From the NCBI RefSeq assembly GCF_008632955.1, contig NZ_CP043959.1:4588001-4652000 (forward strand): a stretch of 64,000 nt of DNA. Reading direction: 5' to 3'. The notes below the pieces were generated by a model. The model had not been told where the DNA came from. It did no database searches and saw nothing but the letters and a program-made list of their open reading frames with translations. Made by a program: the position numbers and the translations under genes. Below are positions 1 through 9,295 of the stretch, piece by piece; the first letter of the stretch is position 1; each line of letters begins with the position of its first letter. Source of the DNA: Streptomyces tendae (lineage in GTDB: Bacteria; Actinomycetota; Actinomycetes; Streptomycetales; Streptomycetaceae).

Positions 1-1281
1 GCCACCTCCGACCTCTTCAGCACCCTCCTGTCCTCCCTGAACGTGCCGCGCTGCGCGGAGGTCGCCGCCCGCATGGCGGCCGACCACCTCGCCGAGGCCG
101 CCGTACTGATCACCCCGCCGACCGGCCACCGGTACGCCGTCACCCACGCCCTGCGCGGGCGGCGGGTGGTGCAGGAGACCCGGCAGATCGACCCACTCTC
201 CGTCCCCGGCCTGGACGAGGCCCTGCGCGGTTTCCCGCCGGTGCCGGCCCGCTGGATCAACCCGGCCGCCATACCGGACTGGGCGGTCCCCGACGGCTTC
301 TCCGGACCGCTCGGTTCCGTGCTCGTCACCCCGCTGCCCGGGCACGGGGTCCCCGCCGGCGCGCTGGTCCTGCTGCGGTCGCACACCGAGAAGGGGTTCA
401 CGACCGAGGAGGAGGCGTTCGCCCGGCTGTTCGCCTCACGCGCGGGCACCGCCCTGTCGGCCGCCCGCCTGTACGGCGAGCAGACCGCCATCACCGGCAC
501 CCTCATGCGGGAGCTGCTGCCGCCGCCGCTGAGCCGCGTGCACGGCGTCGACTACGCGGGCCGCTACCGCACCGCCATGGACCACGAACGGGTCGGCGGC
601 GACTTCTACGACGTCCACCCAGGGCCCGACGCCTCCGCCGAGACCTTCGTGGCGCTCGGTGACGTGGCCGGCAAGGGACTGGACGCGGCGGTGCTCACCG
701 GGAAGATCCGCAACACGCTGCACGCGCTGCAGCCGCTCGCCTCCGACCACCTCCGGGTGCTGCGCATGCTCAACGGCGCCCTGCTCACCTCCCACCACGC
801 CCGGTTCGCCACGCTGGTGCTGGCCTCCGTGCAGCGCCAGGAGGGCTCCGTACGGCTGCGGCTGACCGGCGCCGGGCACCTCCCGCCGCTCGTGGTGCGC
901 ACCGACGGCCGGGTCGAGGAGGTACCCACACAGGGCACCCTCGTGGGCGCGCTGCCCGAGGTGACCGCCCGGACCGTGGAGACCGTCCTCGCGCCGGGCG
1001 ACATCTGCCTGCTCTACACCGACGGCATCACCGAGGCCCGCGGCGGACCGCTGGGCGGCGAGCTGTTCGGTGAGGAGCGCCTGCGGCAGGCCCTCGCGGG
1101 GTGCGGAGGCATGCCGGGCGAGGCCATGGTGGAACACGTACAGATGCTGGCGGCGCAGTGGCTGGAGCCGGGAAGCCGCCACGACGACATGGCCGTCGTC
1201 GCCATCGGCGCCCCGCGCACGGGTCGCGCCACGGACGACGACGCGACCGCTGCGGACGCACGAACGGGGAGGAACGGATGA
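1..1281 (+). CDS. GAF-PP2C (SpoIIE-type) protein phosphatase, 5' end outside the window
   Basis: The reading frame is open from base 1, so the true start lies upstream. Residues before about 150 look like a GAF sensor domain. The rest is a PP2C/SpoIIE serine phosphatase: visible motifs are GGDFYDV (metal-binding Asp), GDVAGKGLDAA, GAGHLPPL, LYTDGITEARG and HDDMAVV. In this family such enzymes dephosphorylate STAS-type anti-anti-sigma factors, releasing sigma factors in partner-switching cascades. The stop overlaps the start of the next gene by 4 bases (ATGA), so the two products are probably made together. Partner and signal are not visible here; family confidence is high, target unknown. Confidence 0.93.
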   Translation, partial: ATSDLFSTLLSSLNVPRCAEVAARMAADHLAEAAVLITPPTGHRYAVTHALRGRRVVQETRQIDPLSVPGLDEALRGFPPVPARWINPAAIPDWAVPDGFSGPLGSVLVTPLPGHGVPAGALVLLRSHTEKGFTTEEEAFARLFASRAGTALSAARLYGEQTAITGTLMRELLPPPLSRVHGVDYAGRYRTAMDHERVGGDFYDVHPGPDASAETFVALGDVAGKGLDAAVLTGKIRNTLHALQPLASDHLRVLRMLNGALLTSHHARFATLVLASVQRQEGSVRLRLTGAGHLPPLVVRTDGRVEEVPTQGTLVGALPEVTARTVETVLAPGDICLLYTDGITEARGGPLGGELFGEERLRQALAGCGGMPGEAMVEHVQMLAAQWLEPGSRHDDMAVVAIGAPRTGRATDDDATAADARTGRNG

Positions 1282-2354
1282 GCGGCCCGCGGGCCTCGGC
1301 CACCGAGCCGGCCGAGGCGCTGTGGCGGGCGGTGATCGACGGCGACGAGTACGACGCCGTCGACGTGGTGCGCGCCGCCCTGGCCGACGGCTGGCACGAG
1401 GAGGACCTGCTGCTCGACGTGGTCGCGGCCGTGCAGGCGAGGATCGGCGTCGAGTGGGCCGCCGACCGGATCACCGTCGCGCAGGAGCACGCGGCCACGG
1501 CGATCAACGAGCGGGTGATCACCGCGCTGGCGCACCATCCGGCGAGCACCCGCCCCACCGTGCGGCGGGGCCGGGTGACGGTCAGCTGCGTGGACGGCGA
1601 GTGGCACGCGTTCCCCGCCCGGCTGGTCGCCGAGACGCTGCGGCTGCGGGGCTGGCAGGTCGACTACCTCGGCGCCCAGACGCCGACGCCCCATCTGGTC
1701 GCGCACCAGCACCACACCAACTCCGACGCCGTGCTGCTCTCCGGGTCCATCCCGACCCACCTGCCGCGGGCGCACACCGCGATCACCGCCTGCCGGTCCG
1801 TCGGCGTGCCGGTGGTCGCCGGGGGCCGGGCGTTCGGCGTGGACGGGCGGTACGCACGTGCCCTGGGCGCCGACGCGTGGGCCCCGGACGCGCGGGGCGC
1901 GGCGGCGGTGCTGGAGGCGGGCCTGGCACGGCCGACGGGGGCCCGGCAGGCCATCGACGACCTGCCGCACCTGGCCGACCAGGAGTACAGCATGGTCGCC
2001 CAGTCGCGCGGCCGGCTGGTCAAGGAGACGCTGACCGAGCTGGAGCGCCGGTTCCCCCCGATGCGGGAGTACGACGAGACCCAGCGGGAGCGGACGGCGG
2101 AGGACCTGGCGCACGTCGTCGACTTCCTGGCCACCGCCCTCTACGTGGACGACGTGGAGGTGTTCACCGACTTCCTCGGCTGGACGGCGGACGTGCTGTC
2201 GGCCCGCAGCGTCCCGCCCCACTCGCTGGTGACCGGCCTGGACATCATCGGCGAGCACCTGCACGACTTCCCGCGCGCGCTGTCCATCGTCCGCGCCGGT
2301 GCGGCGCACCTCACCGGCAGAACGGACCCGGCGGTCACCGACACGGTGGTCTGA
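1278..2354 (+). CDS. Stand-alone cobalamin-binding protein with CarH/LitR-type light-sensor signature
   Basis: 358 aa starting at an ATG that overlaps the stop of the phosphatase gene (ATGA). An N-terminal helical part is followed by a Rossmann-like B12-binding domain. Trp60, nine residues, then Glu70-His71 form the W-x9-E-H motif that caps the upper ligand of adenosylcobalamin in CarH/LitR photoreceptors. His110 in DGEWHAFP sits where the lower axial histidine is expected (E-x-H-x-x-G in CarH; the Gly is Pro here). There is no MerR DNA-binding domain, so any output must pass through a partner, plausibly the coupled PP2C phosphatase. It could instead use B12 as a methyl carrier, but no methyltransferase is nearby. 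Light sensing is inference. Confidence 0.85.
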   Translation: MSGPRASATEPAEALWRAVIDGDEYDAVDVVRAALADGWHEEDLLLDVVAAVQARIGVEWAADRITVAQEHAATAINERVITALAHHPASTRPTVRRGRVTVSCVDGEWHAFPARLVAETLRLRGWQVDYLGAQTPTPHLVAHQHHTNSDAVLLSGSIPTHLPRAHTAITACRSVGVPVVAGGRAFGVDGRYARALGADAWAPDARGAAAVLEAGLARPTGARQAIDDLPHLADQEYSMVAQSRGRLVKETLTELERRFPPMREYDETQRERTAEDLAHVVDFLATALYVDDVEVFTDFLGWTADVLSARSVPPHSLVTGLDIIGEHLHDFPRALSIVRAGAAHLTGRTDPAVTDTVV

Positions 2355-2851
2355 GCGAGCCTGGCCGGCCCCGGACCGGCCCGAGGCGGAGCACCGGGCC
2401 GCCGGGCCCGACCCGCAGGGGCGGTGGCAGGGTCCGGCACACCACCGTCCGCCACGCTCCGACGTCCCGCCCACGCGGCCACCGCGCCCGGATACGGCGC
2501 TACGACCGCGGCAGCCTCACGGTGACCCCTCGCACACCGGCCCCACGGGCACGCACGCCTCGCCCACCGGGCCCGCCGCGTCTCCCCGGCCGGGCCGCAC
2601 ACCCGCGACGGTGCGCGCACACCGTTCCCCGGCCCGCCACCACAGCGGCCGGCCCTTCGCCGGGCCGCGCCACGACCGCGGTGACGGCCGAAGCGCCGGA
2701 CCCGGCCACGGGGCACACCCGACCTCGGCGCCGCCAGGTGGCCGGGGCGCGCCGTGACCGCGGCAGGACCCTCGCCCGGCCACGGGCACGCACGCCCTCG
2801 CCGCACGGGCGGCCCGGTCACGGGGTGCGCGTGGCCGGGGCCGTCGCCTGG
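2355..2851. other. Intergenic stretch with a repeated 16-mer, no gene seen
   Basis: Nearly 500 bases between the B12 protein gene and crtU. Open frames here have proline/arginine/histidine-rich low-quality translations and no recognisable protein. CACGGGCACGCACGCC occurs twice exactly (2544-2559 and 2781-2796), each preceded by a similar ACCGCGGCAG context, suggesting an old local duplication. Confidence 0.6.
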
Positions 2852-4432
2852 TCAGGCTCCGTGCGGCGCGCTGCGGCGTCCCAGCGCCGCCGCCAGGCCC
2901 CGTAGGGGTGCGCTGCGGCCGCGGTCGGGGACCGTCCAGAGGGTCTGGCCGCGTACGCCCCAGCGTTCCAGCAAGGCGTTCGCCGCCAGGAATCCGGTGG
3001 TCGCCGCGCGTTCCATGAGGGCGACGGGCAGCGAGGTGCGGATCAGGTCGCCGGCCATCACCACCCCCGGGTCGGGGGTGCGGACCGTCGGCCGGTCCTC
3101 GTAGCCGCCCACCGGGAACAGCGGGCAGTCGGCGGCCCATTCGTGGCGGGCGTCGACGATGCCGGCCCGGCGGGTCTCGGGGTAGACCCGGTGCAACTGG
3201 TCCAGCAGCCGCTTCTGTTCGACCTCCGGGGCGGAGCCGGCGGGCAGGGCGTAGGCGTGCAGCTCGACCACGGAGCCGCCGGTGCGGGACGCCCACCGGG
3301 CCGCCTCGTCCTCGTAGCGCTCCAGGACGGTGACGTTGTCGAGGGTGCCGTAGCCGCTGGTGCCGAGGAAGCCGGGGCGGTCGGAGGCGACCGGCCGGTC
3401 CAGCCAGAGCCGGGAGACCAGGAAGGGCGGGGCGTTGCGCAGGCGGGCGACGCGCTCCCGCCACGGCGCGTCGCCGAGCCGCTCGGAACGCTCCACGAGG
3501 CCGCGCAGCCCCGCGGCGTCCAAAGCGAGCACCACCGTGTCGTGGCGCCGCTCGTCCCGGGCGGTGGTGACGACGTGTCCGCCGTCCGCGAGGGGCTCGA
3601 CGTGTTCGACGGGGGTGGCGGTCCGCAGCTCGGCGCCGTGCCGTCCGAGGAGCGCGGCGAGGGGTTCCCACAGGGCGGCGGGGAAGGGCGCGCCGGGCAC
3701 GTCGAACAGCAGGCCCTCGGAGGAGCCGAGGAAGTAGATGTGGAACATCAGCGCCATCTCGGCCGCCGACAGCAGCTTCGGGTCCGCGAAGAAGCTGCGC
3801 GAGAACACCTCGAACGCAAGATGCCGCGCGCCGCGCGGAAAGCGCACCGCGTCGAGGAGGTCGTGCGCGCTGACCGGGTCCAGACGGTCGTACACGTCGG
3901 GCACACGGACGTCGAGCAGGGGCAGCGCGGCCGCCGCGTTCATCCGGGGCAGCTCGCGCAGCGGGAAGGACGGGCTGAGCGCGGCGAATCCGAGCGCGCT
4001 CCACGGCGGGGTGCGCGGCACGTGCCGGAAGCTGTCGTGCATGCCGTCGCTGTGCCGCAGCGGGTAGTCCGGCAGCGGCGTGAGGCGTTCCAGGGCGGGG
4101 TCGGTACGGCGCAACAGTCCGCGCAGGTTGTAGTACTGGCGGAAGAAGGCGTGGAAGCCGCGGCTCATCGTCGCGGGCGTGCCGTCCTCGAGGTCGACCG
4201 GCCAGCCGCCGACGCGCCCGCCCAGGTAGGGGCGGCTCTCGTACAGGGTGACGGCGACGCCCCGTTCGGCGAGGGCGGTGGCGGCGGCCAGTCCGGCGAT
4301 GCCGCCGCCGACGACGGCGGTGCTGGGCCGGCGGTCGCCGTCGACGCGTGGCGCGCCGGGCGGTGCCACGAGCACCCGGGCGCGGCGGTCGCGTCCTCGG
4401 CGGGCGGCGGCGGGACGGGACGGCCGGGTCAT
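2852..4432 (-). CDS. crtU: CrtU, carotene desaturase/methyltransferase (isorenieratene synthase)
   Basis: 526 aa FAD-dependent enzyme of the CrtU/CruE family that desaturates beta-ionone rings and shifts a methyl group, turning beta-carotene into the aromatic carotenoid isorenieratene. A dinucleotide-binding motif VVGGGIAGLAAATALAERG lies near residue 40 after a basic leader; MSRGFHAFFRQYYNLR follows, and a C-terminal FAD motif (DPGVVMAGDLIRT) is present. The ATG at 4432 overlaps the crtT stop (ATGA). Length and position next to crtT and crtY match known Streptomyces isorenieratene clusters. It is last of three minus-strand crt genes. Confidence 0.9.
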   Translation of the reverse strand: MTRPSRPAAARRGRDRRARVLVAPPGAPRVDGDRRPSTAVVGGGIAGLAAATALAERGVAVTLYESRPYLGGRVGGWPVDLEDGTPATMSRGFHAFFRQYYNLRGLLRRTDPALERLTPLPDYPLRHSDGMHDSFRHVPRTPPWSALGFAALSPSFPLRELPRMNAAAALPLLDVRVPDVYDRLDPVSAHDLLDAVRFPRGARHLAFEVFSRSFFADPKLLSAAEMALMFHIYFLGSSEGLLFDVPGAPFPAALWEPLAALLGRHGAELRTATPVEHVEPLADGGHVVTTARDERRHDTVVLALDAAGLRGLVERSERLGDAPWRERVARLRNAPPFLVSRLWLDRPVASDRPGFLGTSGYGTLDNVTVLERYEDEAARWASRTGGSVVELHAYALPAGSAPEVEQKRLLDQLHRVYPETRRAGIVDARHEWAADCPLFPVGGYEDRPTVRTPDPGVVMAGDLIRTSLPVALMERAATTGFLAANALLERWGVRGQTLWTVPDRGRSAPLRGLAAALGRRSAPHGA

Positions 4433-5157
4433 CGCGCGGCCTCCGCGGTGCGGGGACGGCGCCCGGTGAAGGTGTGGGTGATGCCGGTCTGCCAGCCGGG
4501 CAGCGGCAGACGGCGCACGTTGTCGAACCCCGCCGTCCGCATCCGGTCCGCGAAGCGGTCGGCGGTGTCGAAGTCGACGACGCTGCGCCACAGATGACGG
4601 TACAGGTCGCCGTCGCCGAGCAGGGTGGCCACGGGCTGGACGACGCCCCGGCACACCAGGGTCCACACGGCGCGGTCGCTCCGGCGCCCGCCGAGGGTGT
4701 ACTCGTGCACCGCCAGCCGTCCGCCGGGCGCGAGCAGCCCGCGCACGGTGCGCAGCACGGCGTCGGGGTCGGTGACGTTGCGGAAGAGGTAGGCGGCAAG
4801 AACCGCGTCGAAGGGGCCGGTCACGCCGGCCTCCGCGAGCCGCTCGGCGGGTACGTGGGTGAACGTGACGTTCGGCGGCCAGGTCTTGGCGGCGGCCCGC
4901 TCCAGCATGCCCGCGGAGGCGTCGACGGCGGTGATGTCCGCGCCCGGCAGCACCTCGGCGAGCGCTGCGGTGGAGGCGCCGGTGCCGCAGCCGAGGTCGA
5001 GCACGCGCAGGCCGTCGCCGCCGCGGGGCAGTCCGAGCCGCCGTGCGGAGCGGCGCAGGTGGGCGTGGTAGCCGGGGTTGGCGGCAACCAGGGTGTCGTA
5101 CCTGCGGGCGGCGTGGTCGAAGGCGGCGGCGAGGTGCTCGTCGCGCAGCAGGGTCAT
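4429..5157 (-). CDS. crtT: CrtT, SAM-dependent methyltransferase of the carotenoid cluster
   Basis: 242 aa class I methyltransferase. Motif I VLDLGCGTGAST is at about residues 50-61, then an acidic loop (DITAVDAS) and a post-I FDAVLAAYLFRNV segment, which resembles UbiE/COQ5-type enzymes. In Streptomyces clusters crtT always travels with crtU and crtY but its substrate is not settled. GGAG sits before the ATG at 5157, and the stop overlaps the crtU start. Family certain, precise role unknown. Confidence 0.88.
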   Translation of the reverse strand: MTLLRDEHLAAAFDHAARRYDTLVAANPGYHAHLRRSARRLGLPRGGDGLRVLDLGCGTGASTAALAEVLPGADITAVDASAGMLERAAAKTWPPNVTFTHVPAERLAEAGVTGPFDAVLAAYLFRNVTDPDAVLRTVRGLLAPGGRLAVHEYTLGGRRSDRAVWTLVCRGVVQPVATLLGDGDLYRHLWRSVVDFDTADRFADRMRTAGFDNVRRLPLPGWQTGITHTFTGRRPRTAEAAR

Positions 5158-5216
5158 GGGTTCTCCGGGGTGGCGGGGGCGGGCGGGTCGGGGCCGTCGT
5201 AGGGGGTGGCGGGTGG

Positions 5217-6410
5217 TCAGGGGCCTTCGTAGGGGCGGCGGGGCAGGCGGGGCAGTTCCAGCGCGGAGCGGAGCATCGGCCCGACCGGCGCGTGCAGGCC
5301 GACGGCCAGGTCCTCGTGCAGCCGGGTGCGGCCGTCGAGGAACCGCAGCAGCCGGCGCATGGGCACGCGGTCGAACAGGCGGCAGAACAGGGCGGGCCCG
5401 TCGGCCCGGCCGCCGGCCAGGGCGCGCAGCAGGACGGCGTCCATGGCGCGGGAGCGGGCCGAGTGGGCGGGCGGCGGCATCGGGCGGCGGCCCGCGCGCA
5501 GGGCGGCGGCGACGGCCCGGGTCTGGCGCTGCAGTCCGGCGAAGGTGTAGCCGGTGGACGGGCGGGTGGCACCGCCGGCGGCGCCGATGCGGAACACGGA
5601 CTGGCCGGTCTGCCGGGGCATCACCGCGTCGGTCATCGGGATGACGCCCGTCTCGGTGGACAGCACCTCCAGGTCGCCGAGGCGCAGGACGTCGTCGGTG
5701 TAGTGCCGTACGGCCGCGTGGTAGGCGGTGGGGGTGAGGGGGCGGGGGGAGAACTCGGTGTACTCCACCAGGGCGTCGTGCCGGCCGAGGGGCAGGACGT
5801 AGCCGAACGACAGGCCGTCGGCGGGCTGCGGGGTGCGGAAGTCCATCAGTTCGGCGGTACCGGGGTCGAAGGCGGGCCGGGCGGTGCGCACGAACCAGCC
5901 GTGGAAGTGCTGCAGCAGCGTGGTGCGGGCGGCCGGCAGGCTGCCCGGCGGGCGTGAGTCGAACACCCAGCGGGCCCGTACGGCGCGGGCGTGGCCGGCA
6001 CCGTCCCGCAGCCGGACCACCGCTCCGCCGGGCACGTCCTCGACCGTGTCGACGGTCCCCTCCACACGCCGTACGTCCTCACGGTCCGCCAGGTCGCGCG
6101 CGACGAGGTGCTCGAAGTCGTCGGAGCGGATCATCTTGTAGCGCAGCGGCGCGATGTCCCCGTCGATGACCGTGTCCGAGGGGTCGCGGACCCGCAAATG
6201 CCGCCAGGACGCGGTGACGGCGGCGTCGAAGCGGCCGGGTCCCGCCTCCCAGAAGCACCAGGTGCGGCGCGGCGGCCGGAGCGGGCCGGGCGGTGCGTCC
6301 ACCAGGGCGACGGACGGCACCGTGCCGCCGCTGCCGGGGCCGGCCAGCCGGTGGGCGAGGGACAGCCCCGCCGCACCCGCCCCGACGATCGCGACGTCCG
6401 CCTGCAGCAC
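5217..6410 (-). CDS. crtY: CrtY, lycopene beta-cyclase
   Basis: 397 aa flavoprotein that cyclises both ends of lycopene to beta-carotene. DVAIVGAGAAGLSLAHRLAG is the N-terminal dinucleotide-binding motif. RTWCFWE, the FDSRP segment, LQHFHGWFVRT and the C-terminal GAAGGATRPSTGYTF are hallmarks of CrtY-type cyclases. The GTG at 6410 was chosen because GGAGGT lies 6 bases upstream and the Rossmann strand begins immediately after it; upstream extension has low-complexity Arg/Ser sequence. First gene of the minus-strand half operon crtY-crtT-crtU; 59 bases separate it from crtT. Confidence 0.92.
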   Translation of the reverse strand: MLQADVAIVGAGAAGLSLAHRLAGPGSGGTVPSVALVDAPPGPLRPPRRTWCFWEAGPGRFDAAVTASWRHLRVRDPSDTVIDGDIAPLRYKMIRSDDFEHLVARDLADREDVRRVEGTVDTVEDVPGGAVVRLRDGAGHARAVRARWVFDSRPPGSLPAARTTLLQHFHGWFVRTARPAFDPGTAELMDFRTPQPADGLSFGYVLPLGRHDALVEYTEFSPRPLTPTAYHAAVRHYTDDVLRLGDLEVLSTETGVIPMTDAVMPRQTGQSVFRIGAAGGATRPSTGYTFAGLQRQTRAVAAALRAGRRPMPPPAHSARSRAMDAVLLRALAGGRADGPALFCRLFDRVPMRRLLRFLDGRTRLHEDLAVGLHAPVGPMLRSALELPRLPRRPYEGP

Positions 6411-6750
6411 GGCGTCACCTCCCTCCTGCGTTCGACCAGTTGTTCCGTCCGTGTGCCCGGTCGGATCCGGGTCACTCGGGCGTGAGACGACGGGCGCGAT
6501 CGGGAAGGCATGCGCCGGTCGTCCGGCGTACCGGAGCGATGTGCGTGCCGATGAGAGGAAGACACCGGATGCTCCCCACAGGGGCCAAGAGACACCGTGC
6601 GACGGACGGGCCGCGTGCGCCGCGCCCGGCTCACCCGCCGGGATACACCGTCCGGGTGCGGTCCGGTCGCGTGACGGCGCGGCCGCCGTACGGGCGTACG
6701 GCGGCGTGCGGCGAGCCGTGCGGGCGCGCGACCGGAGCGGGGGCCTGGCG
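6411..6750. promoter_or_regulatory. Divergent crtY/crtI control region with an 11-bp inverted repeat
   Basis: 340 bases between the divergent crtY and crtI starts must hold both promoters. At 6682-6705 GCCGCCGTACG and CGTACGGCGGC form a perfect inverted repeat with a 2-base spacer, about 45 bases before the crtI start. It could be an operator or, if transcribed, a leader hairpin. In other Streptomyces these genes are light-induced through LitR and the ECF sigma factor LitS; I could not identify a clear LitS promoter by eye. Confidence 0.5.
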
Positions 6751-8292
6751 GTGACCCGTACCGTTCCCGGGCGCACGGACCACGTCGTCGTCGTGGGGGC
6801 CGGGCTCGCCGGTCTGTCGGCGGCACTGCACCTGCTGGGCGCGGGCCGGCGCGTCACCGTCGTCGAGCGGGACGAGCTGCCGGGCGGGCGCGCCGGGCGC
6901 CTGGACCTCGACGGGTACCGCATCGACACCGGGCCCACCGTGCTGACCATGCCGGACCTGGCGGACGAGCCGTTCGCCGCGGTCGGCGACAGCCTGCGCA
7001 AGCGGGTGGAGCTGGTGCCGCTGCACCCGGCCTACCGGGCCCGGTTCGCCGACGGCAGCAGCCTCGACGTGCTCACCCGGGCGGAGCCGATGGCCGCGGA
7101 GGTGGAGCGGTTCGCCGGGGCGCGGGAGGCGGCTGGCTACCTGCGGATGCGGGAGTGGCTGGAGCGGCTGTACCGGGCGCAGATGCGCCGCTTCATCGAC
7201 GCCAACTTCGACTCGCCGGCGGGTCTGCTTCACCCGGACCTTCTCCGGCTGGCGGCGCTCGGCGGTTTCGGCCGGCTGGACGCGCGCATCGGGGGCTTCC
7301 TGAAGGACGAGCGGCTGCGCCGGGTGTTCTCCTTCCAGGCCCTGTACGCGGGCGTCCCCCCGGCGCGGGCGCTGGCCGCGTACGCGGTGATCGCCTACAT
7401 GGACACGGTCGCCGGCGTGTACTTCCCGCGCGGGGGCATGCACGCGCTGCCCCGGGCGATGGCGGACGCCGCCGCCGACGCGGGCGCCGACCTGCGGTTC
7501 GGCCGGGAGGTGACCCGGCTGGAGCGCTCCGGCGGCCGGGTCACGGCGGTGGTCGCGGGCGACGAGCGGATCCCCTGCGACGCGGTGGTCCTCACCCCCG
7601 ACCTGCCCGTCACCTACCGGCTGCTGGGCGGGGCGCCCCGGCGGCCGGTGCGGCTGCGGCACTCGCCGTCGGCGGTGGTGCTGCACCTCGGCACCGACCG
7701 GACGTGGCCCGAACTGGCCCACCACACCATCTCCTTCGGGCAGGCGTGGCGCGGCACGTTCGACGAGCTGACCCGCGCGGGCCGGCTGATGAGCGACCCG
7801 TCGCTGCTGATCACCCGGCCCACCGCCACCGACCCCACGCTCGCGCCGCCGGGACGCCATCTGCACTACGTCCTGGCGCCGTGCCCGAACACCGACATCG
7901 GGCCCTGCGCGGCCGACTGGGCGGACCTGACGCCGCGCTACCGCGATGCGGTGCTGCGGACGCTGGAGGAGCGCGGCCTGACCGGGCTGGCCTCCGCGAT
8001 CGAGACGGAGTGCGTGGTCACGCCCGCCGACTGGACCGCGCAGGGGCACGCGGCGGGTACGCCGTTCGCCACCGCGCACACCTTCGCCCAGACGGGTCCG
8101 TTCCGGCCCCGCAACCTGGTGCGCTCCGCCGAGAACGCGGTGCTCGCCGGCTGCGGCACCACGCCCGGCGTCGGCGTGCCCACCGTGCTGCTGTCCGGGA
8201 AGCTGGCCGCGGCGCGCATCACCGGCGCCGGCGGCTCCGCCGGACGCGTCTCCCCTCACTTCCGCACAGGAGGCCCGTATGACCGACCGTGA
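6751..8292 (+). CDS. crtI: CrtI, phytoene desaturase
   Basis: 513 aa FAD-dependent desaturase converting phytoene to lycopene. N-terminal VVVGAGLAGLSAALHLLGAG dinucleotide motif, then ERDELPGGRAGRLDLDG, YRIDTGPTVLTMPDL, and the bacterial-type C-terminal signature LAGCGTTPGVGVPTVLLSGK are present. The GTG at 6751 is chosen because the family domain starts just after it; the frame is open further upstream but that sequence looks non-coding. The end overlaps crtB by 14 bases, indicating one operon. Confidence 0.93.
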   Translation: MTRTVPGRTDHVVVVGAGLAGLSAALHLLGAGRRVTVVERDELPGGRAGRLDLDGYRIDTGPTVLTMPDLADEPFAAVGDSLRKRVELVPLHPAYRARFADGSSLDVLTRAEPMAAEVERFAGAREAAGYLRMREWLERLYRAQMRRFIDANFDSPAGLLHPDLLRLAALGGFGRLDARIGGFLKDERLRRVFSFQALYAGVPPARALAAYAVIAYMDTVAGVYFPRGGMHALPRAMADAAADAGADLRFGREVTRLERSGGRVTAVVAGDERIPCDAVVLTPDLPVTYRLLGGAPRRPVRLRHSPSAVVLHLGTDRTWPELAHHTISFGQAWRGTFDELTRAGRLMSDPSLLITRPTATDPTLAPPGRHLHYVLAPCPNTDIGPCAADWADLTPRYRDAVLRTLEERGLTGLASAIETECVVTPADWTAQGHAAGTPFATAHTFAQTGPFRPRNLVRSAENAVLAGCGTTPGVGVPTVLLSGKLAAARITGAGGSAGRVSPHFRTGGPYDRP

Positions 8293-9295
8293 ACTGGACG
8301 CGGCCGGCGTCACCGATCCGGCGCTGCGCGAGGCGTACCGCCACTGCCGCCGGCTAAACGCCCGGCACGGCAGGACGTACTTCCTGGCCACCCGGCTGCT
8401 GCCGGTGGAGCGGCGGCCCGCCGTGCACGCCCTGTACGGCTTCGCCCGCTGGGCGGACGACATCGTCGACGCGCTGGGCACGGGCGCGGACACCACCCGC
8501 CGCGACGCCGAACTGGCCCTGCTGGAGGCGGAGCTGGAGAAGGGGCTGCGGGACGGCGGGAGCGCCGAACCGGTGGTGCGGGCGCTCGCCGACACGGCGC
8601 GGCGGTACCGCATCGACCACGGTCACTTCGCCGACTTCATGACCGCCATGCGCTCCGACCTGGTGGTCACCGACTACGCCGACTACGCGGCCCTGCGCCG
8701 GTACATGCACGGCTCGGCCGCGGTGATCGGGCTGCAGATGCTGCCGGTCCTCGGCACGGTCACCGACCGCGTGACGGCGGCGCCCCACGCGGCGGCGCTC
8801 GGTGTCGCCTTCCAGCTGACCAACTTCCTGCGGGACGTGGGCGAGGACCTGGACCGGGGCCGGGTGTACCTGCCCGCCGACCTGCTCGCCGCGCACGGCA
8901 CCGACCGGGAGCTGCTGCGGTGGAGCCGGGACACCGGCCGCCGCGACCGGCGCATCACCTCCGCGCTGCGCGCGTTCGAGGCGCTGACGCGGGGCGTGTA
9001 CCGGCAGGCGGCACCGGGCCTCGCGATGCTCGAACCGGTGTCCCGGCCCTGCATCCGCACCGCCTTCGTGCTGTACGGCGGGATCCTGGACGCGGTGGCC
9101 GAGGACGGGTACGCGGTGCTGCACCGGCGGGCCGTGGTGCCTCGCCGGCGGCGCGCCGTGGTCGCCGCGGACGGGCTGGCACGGGTGGCCGCCGCCCGGC
9201 TGAAGGCGCGCGGTGCCGCCGCCGGGGAGCCCGGCCGTCCTCCGCTGACGGCGGCGGAGACGGCGGCCCCGCGGATGGTGGAGGAGGTCGCCTGA
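8279..9295 (+). CDS. crtB: CrtB, phytoene synthase
   Basis: 338 aa squalene/phytoene synthase condensing two geranylgeranyl diphosphates. The two Asp-rich metal-binding motifs are DDIVD (about residue 61) and DVGED in NFLRDVGEDLDRGRVYLP. AGGAGG lies before the ATG, inside the 3' end of crtI. The stop shares a base with the start of the Rieske gene (TGATG). The supplier of geranylgeranyl diphosphate (crtE) is not in the window. Confidence 0.94.
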   Translation: MTDRELDAAGVTDPALREAYRHCRRLNARHGRTYFLATRLLPVERRPAVHALYGFARWADDIVDALGTGADTTRRDAELALLEAELEKGLRDGGSAEPVVRALADTARRYRIDHGHFADFMTAMRSDLVVTDYADYAALRRYMHGSAAVIGLQMLPVLGTVTDRVTAAPHAAALGVAFQLTNFLRDVGEDLDRGRVYLPADLLAAHGTDRELLRWSRDTGRRDRRITSALRAFEALTRGVYRQAAPGLAMLEPVSRPCIRTAFVLYGGILDAVAEDGYAVLHRRAVVPRRRRAVVAADGLARVAAARLKARGAAAGEPGRPPLTAAETAAPRMVEEVA

